Shown: positions 1 through 5,764, counted from the first letter of the stretch. The stretch: 5,996 nt of DNA from an uncultured Clostridia bacterium (GCA_947628925.1 CANRBU010000072.1:1-5996), one strand, 5' to 3'. Notes: a model not told the origin generated them from the letters alone. Numbers and translations: made by a program.

Positions 1-43
1 ATGCATTAATAAAAATCAGTATTAGTAATAATATAAATTCCAT
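1..43 (-). CDS. 5' end of a membrane-protein gene (partial, runs off the window)
   Basis: An ATG on the minus strand at 43-41 is preceded by a strong ribosome binding site (AAGGAG at about 59-54, 10 nt before the start). It opens a frame that stays open to the window edge: MEFILLLILIFINA. The hydrophobic run right after the start indicates a membrane segment or signal anchor. The pattern (leucine/isoleucine run ending in IFINA) resembles the beginning of CNNM/DUF21-type proteins of the HlyC/CorC family, which often open with a similar run leading into a small-residue AAE/SAE stretch. Fourteen residues are far too few to establish this, so the family is only a guess. The gene has its own predicted promoter at 92-120, so it is probably not simply the third gene of the sortase operon. 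Confidence 0.6.
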   Translation of the reverse strand, partial: MEFILLLILIFINA

Positions 44-91
44 GAATGTATCTCTCCTTGCAATTATAGTATGTCTTATTTAGTTGCTTTT

Positions 92-120
92 ATTATATAT
101 GTTTTCTTATTTTTTTTCAA
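92..120 (-). promoter_or_regulatory. Predicted SigA promoter of the gene starting at 43
   Basis: On the minus strand a -35 box TTGAAA (120-115, five of six consensus bases) is separated by exactly 17 bp from a perfect -10 box TATAAT (97-92). The start of transcription would lie near 85, giving a 5' leader of about 42 nt with the AAGGAG site inside it. A second TATAAT occurs at 68-63, but it has no recognisable -35 box. The region is very A/T-rich, which raises the chance of random matches, but both boxes and the spacer are near ideal. Confidence 0.6.
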
Positions 121-169
121 TATATTTATTAACATTTTCTAATTAGCCTTTAATTCATGGTTGTTTTTA

Positions 170-1144
170 TTACATTCCTGTTTTGGGCAATTTCTTTTCT
201 GGTATTATTGGTGTAACTGGTGGTTCTTCTTCAATTACTGGTTCTTCTTTTGGTTCTTCAATTTTTGTTTCATATGGTATTCTTATATATTCAACTACTG
301 GAGCTGTTAGTGCATAGTTTTGGTATACTGGGTTGTCTGGTACACCTTCAATAATTGGTTTAGATGCTATCTCTAAATTTACTACAAATTTAGCAATTCC
401 GTCTTTTTGTAGATTTTCTACTGGTACTAATATTTTAAATTTTTCATTTTGTTTAAAAAGGCTTTTTTCTACATTGTTTTCGTCTGTTATTTTTATGGTT
501 TTGTCATCACTTAAATTCATCACTGTACATTTTTTTATGGTGCAATCAACAATGATTTCATATGTTTTTGATACATAATTACTATCTACTTCGTCTATTG
601 TAAAACCTTCTTGTAGTGACCTTATTATGACCGAACTTGATGGTCTTTTTTCTGTTGAACTTTTTGCATTTTTTATTATTTGTTTTAATGCATTTAATGT
701 TCTTTCTCCTGCTTCTCCTATTGCTCCAAAATCATTTATATCATAATTGTATAAATATGTATATATTGCTTGTTGTGTAGCCATATATGCCTCTTTTTCT
801 GTTTGACAGCCCAATTCTTCTACAGTTTTGTATGGGAATCCGTTTATTATATATCTCCATAGAGTGTCATCTTTTATATATTCTTTCTTTGTAACGTCAT
901 ATAGGTATTCTTTTGTTACACCTTGTTTTGTTATATCTATGCAATATGCTGGTACATTAAATGCTTTACTTTGGTAATATACATATGATAATTCAATTTT
1001 TTCTCCTTTATATGTTAATAAATCTTTACATTGTCCTCCAATCTTTAAATTTGTTCTTAGTGGTTCTATTGCTTGGCATGTGTTTATTAATGTAAAAATA
1101 ACGAATATTGTGATTTTCAATATTTTCTTTATTTGTTTTTTCAT
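170..1144 (-). CDS. Secreted thioester-domain (TQXA/TED) surface protein with C-terminal LPKTG motif
   Basis: This 324-residue protein looks like a Cys-Gln thioester-forming adhesin. A signal peptide covers residues 1-25 (KK-rich start, hydrophobic core about 9-21, likely cleavage after CQA). The thioester domain spans about 30-160: Cys68 in AYCID and Gln124 in ATQQAIY match the Cys and TQxA halves of the family's intramolecular thioester, and ELGCQTEKEAY just before the TQ motif is also family-like. Residues about 185-290 form a beta-rich domain ending in a QNYALT segment. A Glu/Pro-rich spacer (about 293-318) leads to LPKTG at 319-323. Such proteins can attach covalently to amine groups on host surfaces. 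The start has an AAAGGAG site (1150-1156) 5 nt upstream and lies 19 nt after the sortase gene, so the sortase is the probable partner. Oddly, the protein ends LPKTGM with no transmembrane tail. Additional cysteines occur at 39, 113, 201 and 206. Confidence 0.85.
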   Translation of the reverse strand: MKKQIKKILKITIFVIFTLINTCQAIEPLRTNLKIGGQCKDLLTYKGEKIELSYVYYQSKAFNVPAYCIDITKQGVTKEYLYDVTKKEYIKDDTLWRYIINGFPYKTVEELGCQTEKEAYMATQQAIYTYLYNYDINDFGAIGEAGERTLNALKQIIKNAKSSTEKRPSSSVIIRSLQEGFTIDEVDSNYVSKTYEIIVDCTIKKCTVMNLSDDKTIKITDENNVEKSLFKQNEKFKILVPVENLQKDGIAKFVVNLEIASKPIIEGVPDNPVYQNYALTAPVVEYIRIPYETKIEEPKEEPVIEEEPPVTPIIPEKKLPKTGM

Positions 1145-1163
1145 GTTTTCTCCTTTCGATTTC

Positions 1164-1748
1164 TTATATTTTTTCTTTACCTATTATGCATCTTCTATAT
1201 GATGGTTCATCTTCTACACAAGTTATTAAAGTTATTTTATTTTCTTCAGTTTGTTCTAGATTTGTCCAGTCTGTATCTTTTATAATATAGTTTTTTTCTA
1301 CTGTATATTGCTTTTTAAAATCTTTATATTGATATTGAATAATATCTCCTTTTTTTAAAGATTTTATTTTTGAAAAATAGTTCACTGGGTAGCCTCTATT
1401 GTGTGCTGCAAGTCCAATGGTTCCATTAGTTTTACTTGTTTCTGTAAAATGGCCTATATCTGAATTTAATACCTCTTCTGTTGTGCCTTCTGCAATTTTA
1501 GCTTCTAAACCAATCTGTGGTATTTTCAACGCCCATAAATTTTCTTCTGTTTTTGCATCTTCTACTTTTTCTTGTTGTTCTACACTTTGGAATTCTACTT
1601 TTATTGTGTTTTGCATTTTTTCTGATAACTGTTTACTTATATCAATATGTTCTATTTGTGTGCTAATTATATAAATTATGGAAAATATAATTAATGTGCA
1701 TACAAAACTAACTACATTGATATATTTAGTAGTATACCTTTTATACAT
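1164..1748 (-). CDS. Sortase (single-pass transpeptidase, class D-like)
   Basis: This 194-residue protein carries the three sortase catalytic residues: His116 (LAAHNRGY), Cys177 (TLITC) and Arg186 in SYRRCII (Arg185 is the alternative). A signal anchor at about residues 12-30 is followed by a polar, Q/E/K-rich stalk (about 31-70) and the beta-barrel catalytic domain from LWALKIP (71) onward. There is no C-terminal membrane segment, which argues against the pilin-polymerising class C; overall size and layout fit class D or a class A-like enzyme. Sortases cut LPxTG between Thr and Gly outside the membrane and transfer the protein to peptidoglycan or to another subunit. The next gene encodes an LPKTG protein, its probable substrate. 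The start was chosen because it is the only Met before the membrane anchor; an AGGTGA site (1763-1758) lies 10 nt upstream. A competing ATG sits 4 nt earlier but reaches a stop after three codons. Subclass assignment is tentative. Confidence 0.9.
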   Translation of the reverse strand: MYKRYTTKYINVVSFVCTLIIFSIIYIISTQIEHIDISKQLSEKMQNTIKVEFQSVEQQEKVEDAKTEENLWALKIPQIGLEAKIAEGTTEEVLNSDIGHFTETSKTNGTIGLAAHNRGYPVNYFSKIKSLKKGDIIQYQYKDFKKQYTVEKNYIIKDTDWTNLEQTEENKITLITCVEDEPSYRRCIIGKEKI

Positions 1749-1802
1749 GCATATTTTTCACCTGCCTTATTCAATTTTTTATTTTGGAATTTGAAAAGAA
1801 TT

Positions 1803-1822
1803 AATTTTTTTCGAAAAAAATT
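1803..1822. repeat. 20-bp perfect palindrome in the sortase leader
   Basis: AATTTTTTTCGAAAAAAATT is self-complementary over 20 bp, centred at 1812/1813. It lies inside the predicted 5' leader of the sortase operon (start of transcription near 1841, coding start 1748). As RNA it could form a weak A-U hairpin. A second small stem, AAGAT/ATCTT with a 3-nt loop, sits just upstream at 1837-1825. The palindrome could be a protein-binding site or a leader structure. Chance is possible in sequence this rich in A and T. Confidence 0.45.
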
Positions 1823-1847
1823 TTAAGATAAAATCTTTTATGGTAAC

Positions 1848-1876
1848 ATAATAACACTAAATTTAAAATTTGTAAA
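1848..1876 (-). promoter_or_regulatory. Predicted SigA promoter of the sortase-adhesin operon
   Basis: On the minus strand TTTACA (1876-1871, five of six bases of the -35 consensus) is followed after exactly 17 bp by TATTAT (1853-1848, five of six of the -10 consensus). A TG one base upstream of the -10 box makes it an extended -10. Transcription would start near 1841, leaving a leader of about 93 nt before the sortase start. No comparable promoter is seen between the sortase and adhesin genes, so both are probably transcribed from here. Confidence 0.7.
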
Positions 1877-1883
1877 GAACTTT

Positions 1884-1913
1884 TCATCGCAAAATATGAC
1901 AAAATTCGACAAA
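1884..1913 (-). promoter_or_regulatory. 10-bp-phased direct repeats upstream of the sortase promoter (OmpR-type or Spo0A-type site)
   Basis: Reading the minus strand from 1913 down, three consecutive 10-mers are TTTGTCGAAT, TTTGTCATAT and TTTGCGATGA. The first two share TTTGTC and a final AT, and the third is degenerate. The units sit one helical turn apart and end 7 bp before the -35 box, which is where an activator would bind. OmpR/PhoB-family regulators typically bind direct repeats with this phasing, and such a regulator is encoded about 2 kb away. Independently, the first unit contains TGTCGAA (1911-1905), the core of the Spo0A box, and the second contains a 5-of-7 match. The sequence alone does not decide between the two. 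Confidence 0.45.
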
Positions 1914-1938
1914 GGAGAGAAGTTATTCCTTCTCTCCT
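1913..1938 (-). terminator. Hairpin spanning the histidine kinase stop codon, probable terminator
   Basis: AGGAGAGAAG and CTTCTCTCCT form a perfect 10-bp stem with a 6-nt loop GAATAA that contains the kinase's own TAA stop. The stem is the most G/C-rich element in the intergenic region. The tract after it is short and broken (TTTGTCGAATTTTGTC), so termination may be incomplete. It would separate the two-component operon from the sortase operon. Confidence 0.55.
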
Positions 1939-3413
1939 ATATCTAAATCAAAGTAAAATTCTACTCCGTTTTTACGGTTTTCTACTCCATATTCATTGTT
2001 GTAATGTCCCATTATTGCTTTGACAAATGCTAGTCCTATGCCACTTCCTCCGCTTTCCCTGTTTCTTGATTTATCTGCTTTATAAAAACGCTTCCAAATG
2101 TTGTCAATATCTTCTTTTGCAATTTGATTTCCTGTATTAAATACTTTTATGCGTACTTTATTTTTTCCTTTTAAAATTTCATTTTTTATTGTAATTTCTT
2201 TTTTATTGTTTACAGTTTGCACATTTTTCACTGCATTTGTTAAATAATTTGTTATTACTTGTTCAATAAAGAAATCATCTGCAAACACTATTAGTTCTTT
2301 TTGTTTATCTAATTTTACTTCAACTTGTGCTTCATCTAATAGTACTTTTGAATTTTTTATTACTTCTTGTTCTAGTTCTATAATGTTAAAGTTTTTGTTA
2401 TTAAATTCTCTTTTTCCATATTCTAGTTTCATCAATTCTAGCAGTTGTTTTACTAATCTATCCATTTTGTTTGTTTCATCTAAAATGACTTCTGCATAAA
2501 ATTGTCTACTTTCTGCATCTGTATTTACATTTTCTAATAAGCCTTCACTGTAGCCTTGTATTAAAGCAATTGGTGTTTTTAACTCATGTGACACATCTGA
2601 AATAAAGCTTTTTCTCATTTCATCAATTTTTGATTTTTCTTCAATGTCTTTTTCTAGTTCTATGTTGGTATTTCGTAATTGATTTATTGTTTTTTCCAAA
2701 GTGTCTGACATTGTGTTTATGCTTTTTCCTAAGTTATCGATTTCATCATCTGCATCTTTGATTCTGTATTTATGGCTGAAATCTAAATTTGCCATTTCTG
2801 TTGCAATCTTATTTAATTCTAAGATTGGTTCTGTAAATTTCTTAGAAATTACTGATACTAGCACTGCTGAGATAATTATTGTAAAGCCTGCCATTAATAG
2901 TAAAAAGTGATTTGAAATACGTACACTATCTTGAATTGATGTTACCGGTATTCTAATATGTAAATAATATCCGTTATCAAACTTTCCTGAAAGAATAATG
3001 TATGTTAGTCCATTTTTAAAATCTTGTTGTTTTATAATCTTAAAATTTTCATTTGTTTCTAATATTTCTCCTTTATTGTTTTGAGAAAGTGATCGGAAGT
3101 TTTTGTCTGAGCTATATATGTACATATTATCTTCATCTTCTATTATAATATCAAAATTATTTTGTACTGAAATTCTTTCTAATTCCGCTTCTAAGTCTAA
3201 TTTTGGTGCATTTCCGTTATAATAGTCATTAATCTGATAATATATTTCTTTTAATGTATTTCTTTTTGAATATAAGTAAAAATTCTCTAGTGCAAAGCTG
3301 TTTAAGAAAATTAGAAAAAAGATTATGCATAATACAGCTATACATAGAGTTAAGAATAGTTTGATTTTGACTGATTTACTTATATTTTTTATTTTTGATA
3401 TATGTACTCCCAT
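1923..3413 (-). CDS. Membrane sensor histidine kinase (two-component system)
   Basis: This 496-residue HisKA-type kinase is complete. Membrane segment 1 (about 18-40) and membrane segment 2 (about 169-190) flank an extracellular region of about 128 residues with no domain I recognise; it should hold the signal input. A HAMP linker (about 190-245) and a short coiled coil (about 240-265) lead into the DHp domain, with phosphoacceptor His276 in SHELKTP. The ATPase domain shows an N box (Asn389 and Asn393 in ITNYLTNAVKN), a G1 region (FNTGNQI, 425-431; the usual D-x-G is N-T-G here), an F box (WKRFYKAD, 440-447) and a G2 box (GGSGIGLAFVK, 455-465). An AAAGGAT site lies 5 nt before the ATG, and the gene begins 13 nt after the response regulator stop, so the two form one operon. 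The ligand is unknown. The next operon encodes surface proteins, so an envelope or environmental signal is a reasonable guess. Confidence 0.95.
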   Translation of the reverse strand: MGVHISKIKNISKSVKIKLFLTLCIAVLCIIFFLIFLNSFALENFYLYSKRNTLKEIYYQINDYYNGNAPKLDLEAELERISVQNNFDIIIEDEDNMYIYSSDKNFRSLSQNNKGEILETNENFKIIKQQDFKNGLTYIILSGKFDNGYYLHIRIPVTSIQDSVRISNHFLLLMAGFTIIISAVLVSVISKKFTEPILELNKIATEMANLDFSHKYRIKDADDEIDNLGKSINTMSDTLEKTINQLRNTNIELEKDIEEKSKIDEMRKSFISDVSHELKTPIALIQGYSEGLLENVNTDAESRQFYAEVILDETNKMDRLVKQLLELMKLEYGKREFNNKNFNIIELEQEVIKNSKVLLDEAQVEVKLDKQKELIVFADDFFIEQVITNYLTNAVKNVQTVNNKKEITIKNEILKGKNKVRIKVFNTGNQIAKEDIDNIWKRFYKADKSRNRESGGSGIGLAFVKAIMGHYNNEYGVENRKNGVEFYFDLDIGEKE

Positions 3414-3426
3414 GACTATCCTTTCT

Positions 3427-4107
3427 TTATTTTACTTCGAATTTATACCCTATTCCTCTCATAGTTTTTATATATTTTCCTCTTTTACCTAGTTTGTGTC
3501 TTAGTTTTTTTATATGACTATCTATTGTTCTGGAATCTCCATAATAGTCATAATTCCAAACATTGTTTAAAATTTTATCTCTTGATAGTGCAATATTTTC
3601 ATTTTCAACTAAATATGTTAATAGTTCATATTCCCTCAAGCTTAACTCAATTTGTTTTCCGTCTATTGAAATTGTTCTCCCTTCTTTATCTATTTGAATT
3701 CCGCCATAATCTTTTATTTTGTTTTCCTCTTCTCCTGTTCTTCTTAAAATGGCTTCTACCCTTGCTACTAATATTTTAGGGCTAAATGGTTTTGATATAT
3801 ATTCATCTACACCTAATTCAAAGCCAAATAACTCGTCTTGTTCTTCACCTCTTGCAGTTAGCATGATTATTGGAATTTTTTTATCTTTTTGCCTAATTTG
3901 TCTTAATACAGACCATCCATCTAATTTTGGCATCATAACATCTAATAAAATCAATTTGATTTTTGATTGATTTTGTTCATAGATTTCTATTGCTTTTTCA
4001 CCATCTTCTGCCTCTAAAATAGAATAACCTTTGGCTACTAAGAAGTCTTTTATTAATTTTCTCATTCTTGTTTCATCATCTACAACTAATATATAACCTT
4101 GTAACAT
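3427..4107 (-). CDS. OmpR/PhoB-family DNA-binding response regulator
   Basis: The 226-residue product has a receiver domain (about 4-120) with the acidic pair Asp10/Asp11, phosphoacceptor Asp56 in LLDVMMP, Thr84 in LTAR, Tyr103 and Lys106 in the YISKPF loop. A winged-helix effector domain follows (about 130-226), with the family's SLREYELL, SRDKIL, DSHIKKLRHKLG and RGIGYKFE blocks. It should bind direct repeats in DNA when phosphorylated by the kinase encoded 13 nt downstream. I placed the start at MLQGYILVVDDE (4107), which has AAAGGA about 8 nt upstream. An in-frame ATG at 4209 would add 34 residues, but it sits in the rpoD terminator hairpin, has no ribosome binding site and lies upstream of the predicted -10 box. 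A plausible target is the phased repeat in front of the sortase operon; no such repeat is seen in front of its own gene. Confidence 0.95.
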   Translation of the reverse strand: MLQGYILVVDDETRMRKLIKDFLVAKGYSILEAEDGEKAIEIYEQNQSKIKLILLDVMMPKLDGWSVLRQIRQKDKKIPIIMLTARGEEQDELFGFELGVDEYISKPFSPKILVARVEAILRRTGEEENKIKDYGGIQIDKEGRTISIDGKQIELSLREYELLTYLVENENIALSRDKILNNVWNYDYYGDSRTIDSHIKKLRHKLGKRGKYIKTMRGIGYKFEVK

Positions 4108-4141
4108 TTTTGTTTCCTTTCTTTTAAATAGATTTATTGAT

Positions 4142-4147
4142 ATTATA
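4142..4147 (-). promoter_or_regulatory. Predicted -10 box for the two-component operon
   Basis: TATAAT on the minus strand lies between the rpoD terminator and the response regulator start, giving a leader of about 28 nt. The -35 position 16-18 bp upstream reads A-rich with no good consensus (CAAAAA/ACAAAA). The best -35-like hexamer, TTGCAC, is 23 bp away, which is too far. A promoter with a weak -35 often needs an activator, so autoregulation is possible. Confidence 0.45.
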
Positions 4148-4198
4148 CTTGAAAAATGTGTCCTTTTTGTGTGCAATAGTTGATGGTTTTCTGTATAT

Positions 4199-4227
4199 AA
4201 TAAAAGCATGTTTTACATGCTTTTATT
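4199..4227 (-). terminator. Intrinsic terminator after rpoD
   Basis: AATAAAAGCATG and CATGCTTTTATT form a perfect 12-bp stem around a 5-nt loop, starting 3 nt after the rpoD stop codon. The U-rich tract on the minus strand lies in the 3' arm and just beyond it (CTTTTATTATAT). It marks the end of the dnaG-rpoD transcription unit and separates it from the two-component operon. Confidence 0.7.
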
Positions 4228-4229
4228 TT

Positions 4230-5750
4230 TTAGCCCATATAATCCCTTAACTTTTTGCTTCTGCTTGGGTGTCTTAGCTTACGCAAAGCTTTTGCTTCTA
4301 TTTGTCTAATTCTTTCACGGGTTACATTAAATTCACGCCCTACTTCTTCTAGTGTTCTTGACTTTCCATCTTCTAGTCCAAATCTTAATTTTAGCACTTT
4401 TGCTTCTCTTTGTGTTAATGTATTCATAACTTCTTCTAATTGTTCTCTTAACAATGTATATGAAGCTGCATCATGTGGTGCAGGGCTATCTTCATCTTGA
4501 ATAAAATCACCTAAATGACTGTCATCTTCTTCTCCTATTGGTGTTTCTAATGAAACTGGGTCTTGTGCAATTTTTTGAATTTCTGCTACTCTTTCTACAG
4601 AGATTTCCATTTCCTGTGCTATTTCTTCTGTTGATGGTTCTCTTCCTAGTTGTTGTAATAGATGTCTAGATGTACGAATAAGTTTATTTATAGTTTCTAC
4701 CATGTGTACTGGAATTCTAATTGTTCTTGCTTGGTCAGCTATTGCTCTTGTTATTGCTTGTTTTATCCACCAAGTTGCATAAGTACTGAATTTAAAGCCT
4801 TTTGTGTAGTCAAACTTTTCAACTGCTTTCATTAAGCCCATATTTCCTTCTTGAATTAAGTCTAAAAATAACATTCCTCTACCTACATATCGTTTTGCAA
4901 TACTTACAACTAAACGTAAATTAGATTCTGCTAATTTTTGTTTTGCTTCTTCGTCCCCTTCTAATATTTTTTTTGCATATTCTAATTCTTGTTCATAAGA
5001 TAATAGTGGAATTCTACCTATTTCTCTTAAATACATACGTACTGGGTCATCTACATTTATGCCTTCAAAACTACTATCTGTAAAGTCTTCTATTGCTAGG
5101 TCTTCTACTTCTTTTAAATCTTCTATATCTGGTTCTTCTTCAAATTCGTCGTCAATTAAATCAACACCAATTTCTTCAAAGGCATCAAAAACAGAATCCA
5201 TTTGATCTGGATTTACATCATCTAGTTGTTTTGCTAAATCTTCGTAAGTAATCTTTCCCTTTTCTTTTACTTCTTTTAAAAGTTTTTGCATTGTAGAACT
5301 TTTTATTTCATCATCTACTGGTTGTGTAGTTTCTTCTACTTGTTGTTCTTCTGTTTGTGTGTTTTCTTCTATTTTCTGTTCTTCTGTCTGTGTAGTTTGT
5401 TCTTCTTGCTTTTCATTTTTTGGTTCTTCTTTTTCTTTTGGAGAAGTTTCTACTTTTTTATTTTCTTTTTTCTTGCTATCTTCTTTTTTAGTTTCAACTT
5501 TCTTTTTATCTTCTTTTTTAGTTTCGGTTTTCTTCTTTTCTTCTTTTTTAATTTCTTCTTTTTCTACTTTCTCTTTTTTTGTTGCTTTTGCTGTTTTTGC
5601 AGCTTTTTCTATTTTGTCTGCCTTTTTTGCCGGTTTTACTTTTACTGGTTTTTTTACCTTTTCAACCTTTGCTGTTTTTACTTCTTTTTTAGTTGTTTTT
5701 TTAGCTTCTGTATCACTTTTTGAAACTTCTACTTTTTTCTTTGTTGGCAT
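4230..5750 (-). CDS. rpoD: Primary RNA polymerase sigma factor RpoD/SigA with long charged N-terminal extension
   Basis: This is the housekeeping sigma factor that directs RNA polymerase to -35/-10 promoters. The 506 residues hold, in order: a low-complexity extension (1-152; Lys/Glu-rich to about 115, then Gln/Thr/Glu-rich); a region 1.1-like segment (about 153-205, with KGKITYEDLAKQL); region 1.2 (from DPVRMYLREIG at 235); region 2 (about 277-350, with RLVVSIAKRY, DLIQEGNMGLMKAVEKFD and the FSTYATWWIKQAI -10-binding helix); region 3 (about 351-430); and region 4 (about 434-506), with the -35-binding helix-turn-helix in TLEEVGREFNVTRERIRQIE. Bacillus-type SigA has about 370 residues, so the excess is almost all N-terminal. 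The start is supported by an AGGAG site (5764-5760) 9 nt upstream that overlaps the dnaG stop; Met154 has no such site. The gene directly follows dnaG, the classic macromolecular-synthesis arrangement. Confidence 0.98.
   Translation of the reverse strand: MPTKKKVEVSKSDTEAKKTTKKEVKTAKVEKVKKPVKVKPAKKADKIEKAAKTAKATKKEKVEKEEIKKEEKKKTETKKEDKKKVETKKEDSKKKENKKVETSPKEKEEPKNEKQEEQTTQTEEQKIEENTQTEEQQVEETTQPVDDEIKSSTMQKLLKEVKEKGKITYEDLAKQLDDVNPDQMDSVFDAFEEIGVDLIDDEFEEEPDIEDLKEVEDLAIEDFTDSSFEGINVDDPVRMYLREIGRIPLLSYEQELEYAKKILEGDEEAKQKLAESNLRLVVSIAKRYVGRGMLFLDLIQEGNMGLMKAVEKFDYTKGFKFSTYATWWIKQAITRAIADQARTIRIPVHMVETINKLIRTSRHLLQQLGREPSTEEIAQEMEISVERVAEIQKIAQDPVSLETPIGEEDDSHLGDFIQDEDSPAPHDAASYTLLREQLEEVMNTLTQREAKVLKLRFGLEDGKSRTLEEVGREFNVTRERIRQIEAKALRKLRHPSRSKKLRDYMG
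5328..5540 (-). repeat. In-frame tandem repeats in the rpoD N-terminal extension
   Basis: Two repeat blocks lie inside the coding sequence. Residues about 71-100 (5540-5451) carry ten-residue units built on KKTETKKED, KKVETKKED and KKKENKKVE. At the DNA level a 19-nt string recurs exactly at 5477-5495 and 5507-5525 (period 30). Residues 120-141 (5393-5328) carry two eleven-residue units, TQTEEQKIEEN and TQTEEQQVEET (period 33). Both periods are multiples of three, so copy-number change would lengthen or shorten the extension without breaking the frame. Confidence 0.7.
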
Positions 5751-5757
5751 TTTGCTT

Positions 5758-5764
5758 CACTCCT
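5758..5764 (-). promoter_or_regulatory. rpoD ribosome binding site overlapping the dnaG stop codon
   Basis: The minus strand reads TAGGAGTG here: the TAG stop of dnaG (5765-5763) is the first part of the AGGAG that serves rpoD, 9 nt before its ATG. This overlap fixes the rpoD start at 5750 and suggests that rpoD translation is linked to ribosomes finishing dnaG on the same message. Confidence 0.75.

Noticed and set aside
44..169. Terminator or lost membrane tail after the adhesin gene
   Set aside because: The only stem seen, AATTA/TAATT, is 5 bp of A-T and not convincing. No reading frame here encodes a hydrophobic segment.
333..578. Open frame on the + strand within the adhesin gene
   Set aside because: It is a shadow of the well-supported minus-strand adhesin, with no ribosome binding site and no recognisable domain.
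1073..1084. Lipobox in the adhesin signal peptide (LINTC)
   Set aside because: Asn and Thr before the cysteine do not fit the usual lipobox, so ordinary signal peptidase cleavage after CQA is more likely.
4169..4176. TTGCAC as the -35 box of the two-component promoter
   Set aside because: It lies 23 bp from TATAAT, too far for a SigA promoter.
4108..4209. Longer response regulator starting at an upstream in-frame ATG (34 extra residues)
   Set aside because: That ATG lies inside the rpoD terminator hairpin, has no ribosome binding site and is upstream of the predicted -10 box. The ATG at 4107 has AAAGGA at good spacing and gives the normal receiver-domain start.
5289..5291. Internal Met154 of RpoD as the true start
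   Set aside because: It would give a SigA of usual length, but nothing like a Shine-Dalgarno sequence precedes it, while the ATG at 5750 has AGGAG at ideal spacing.
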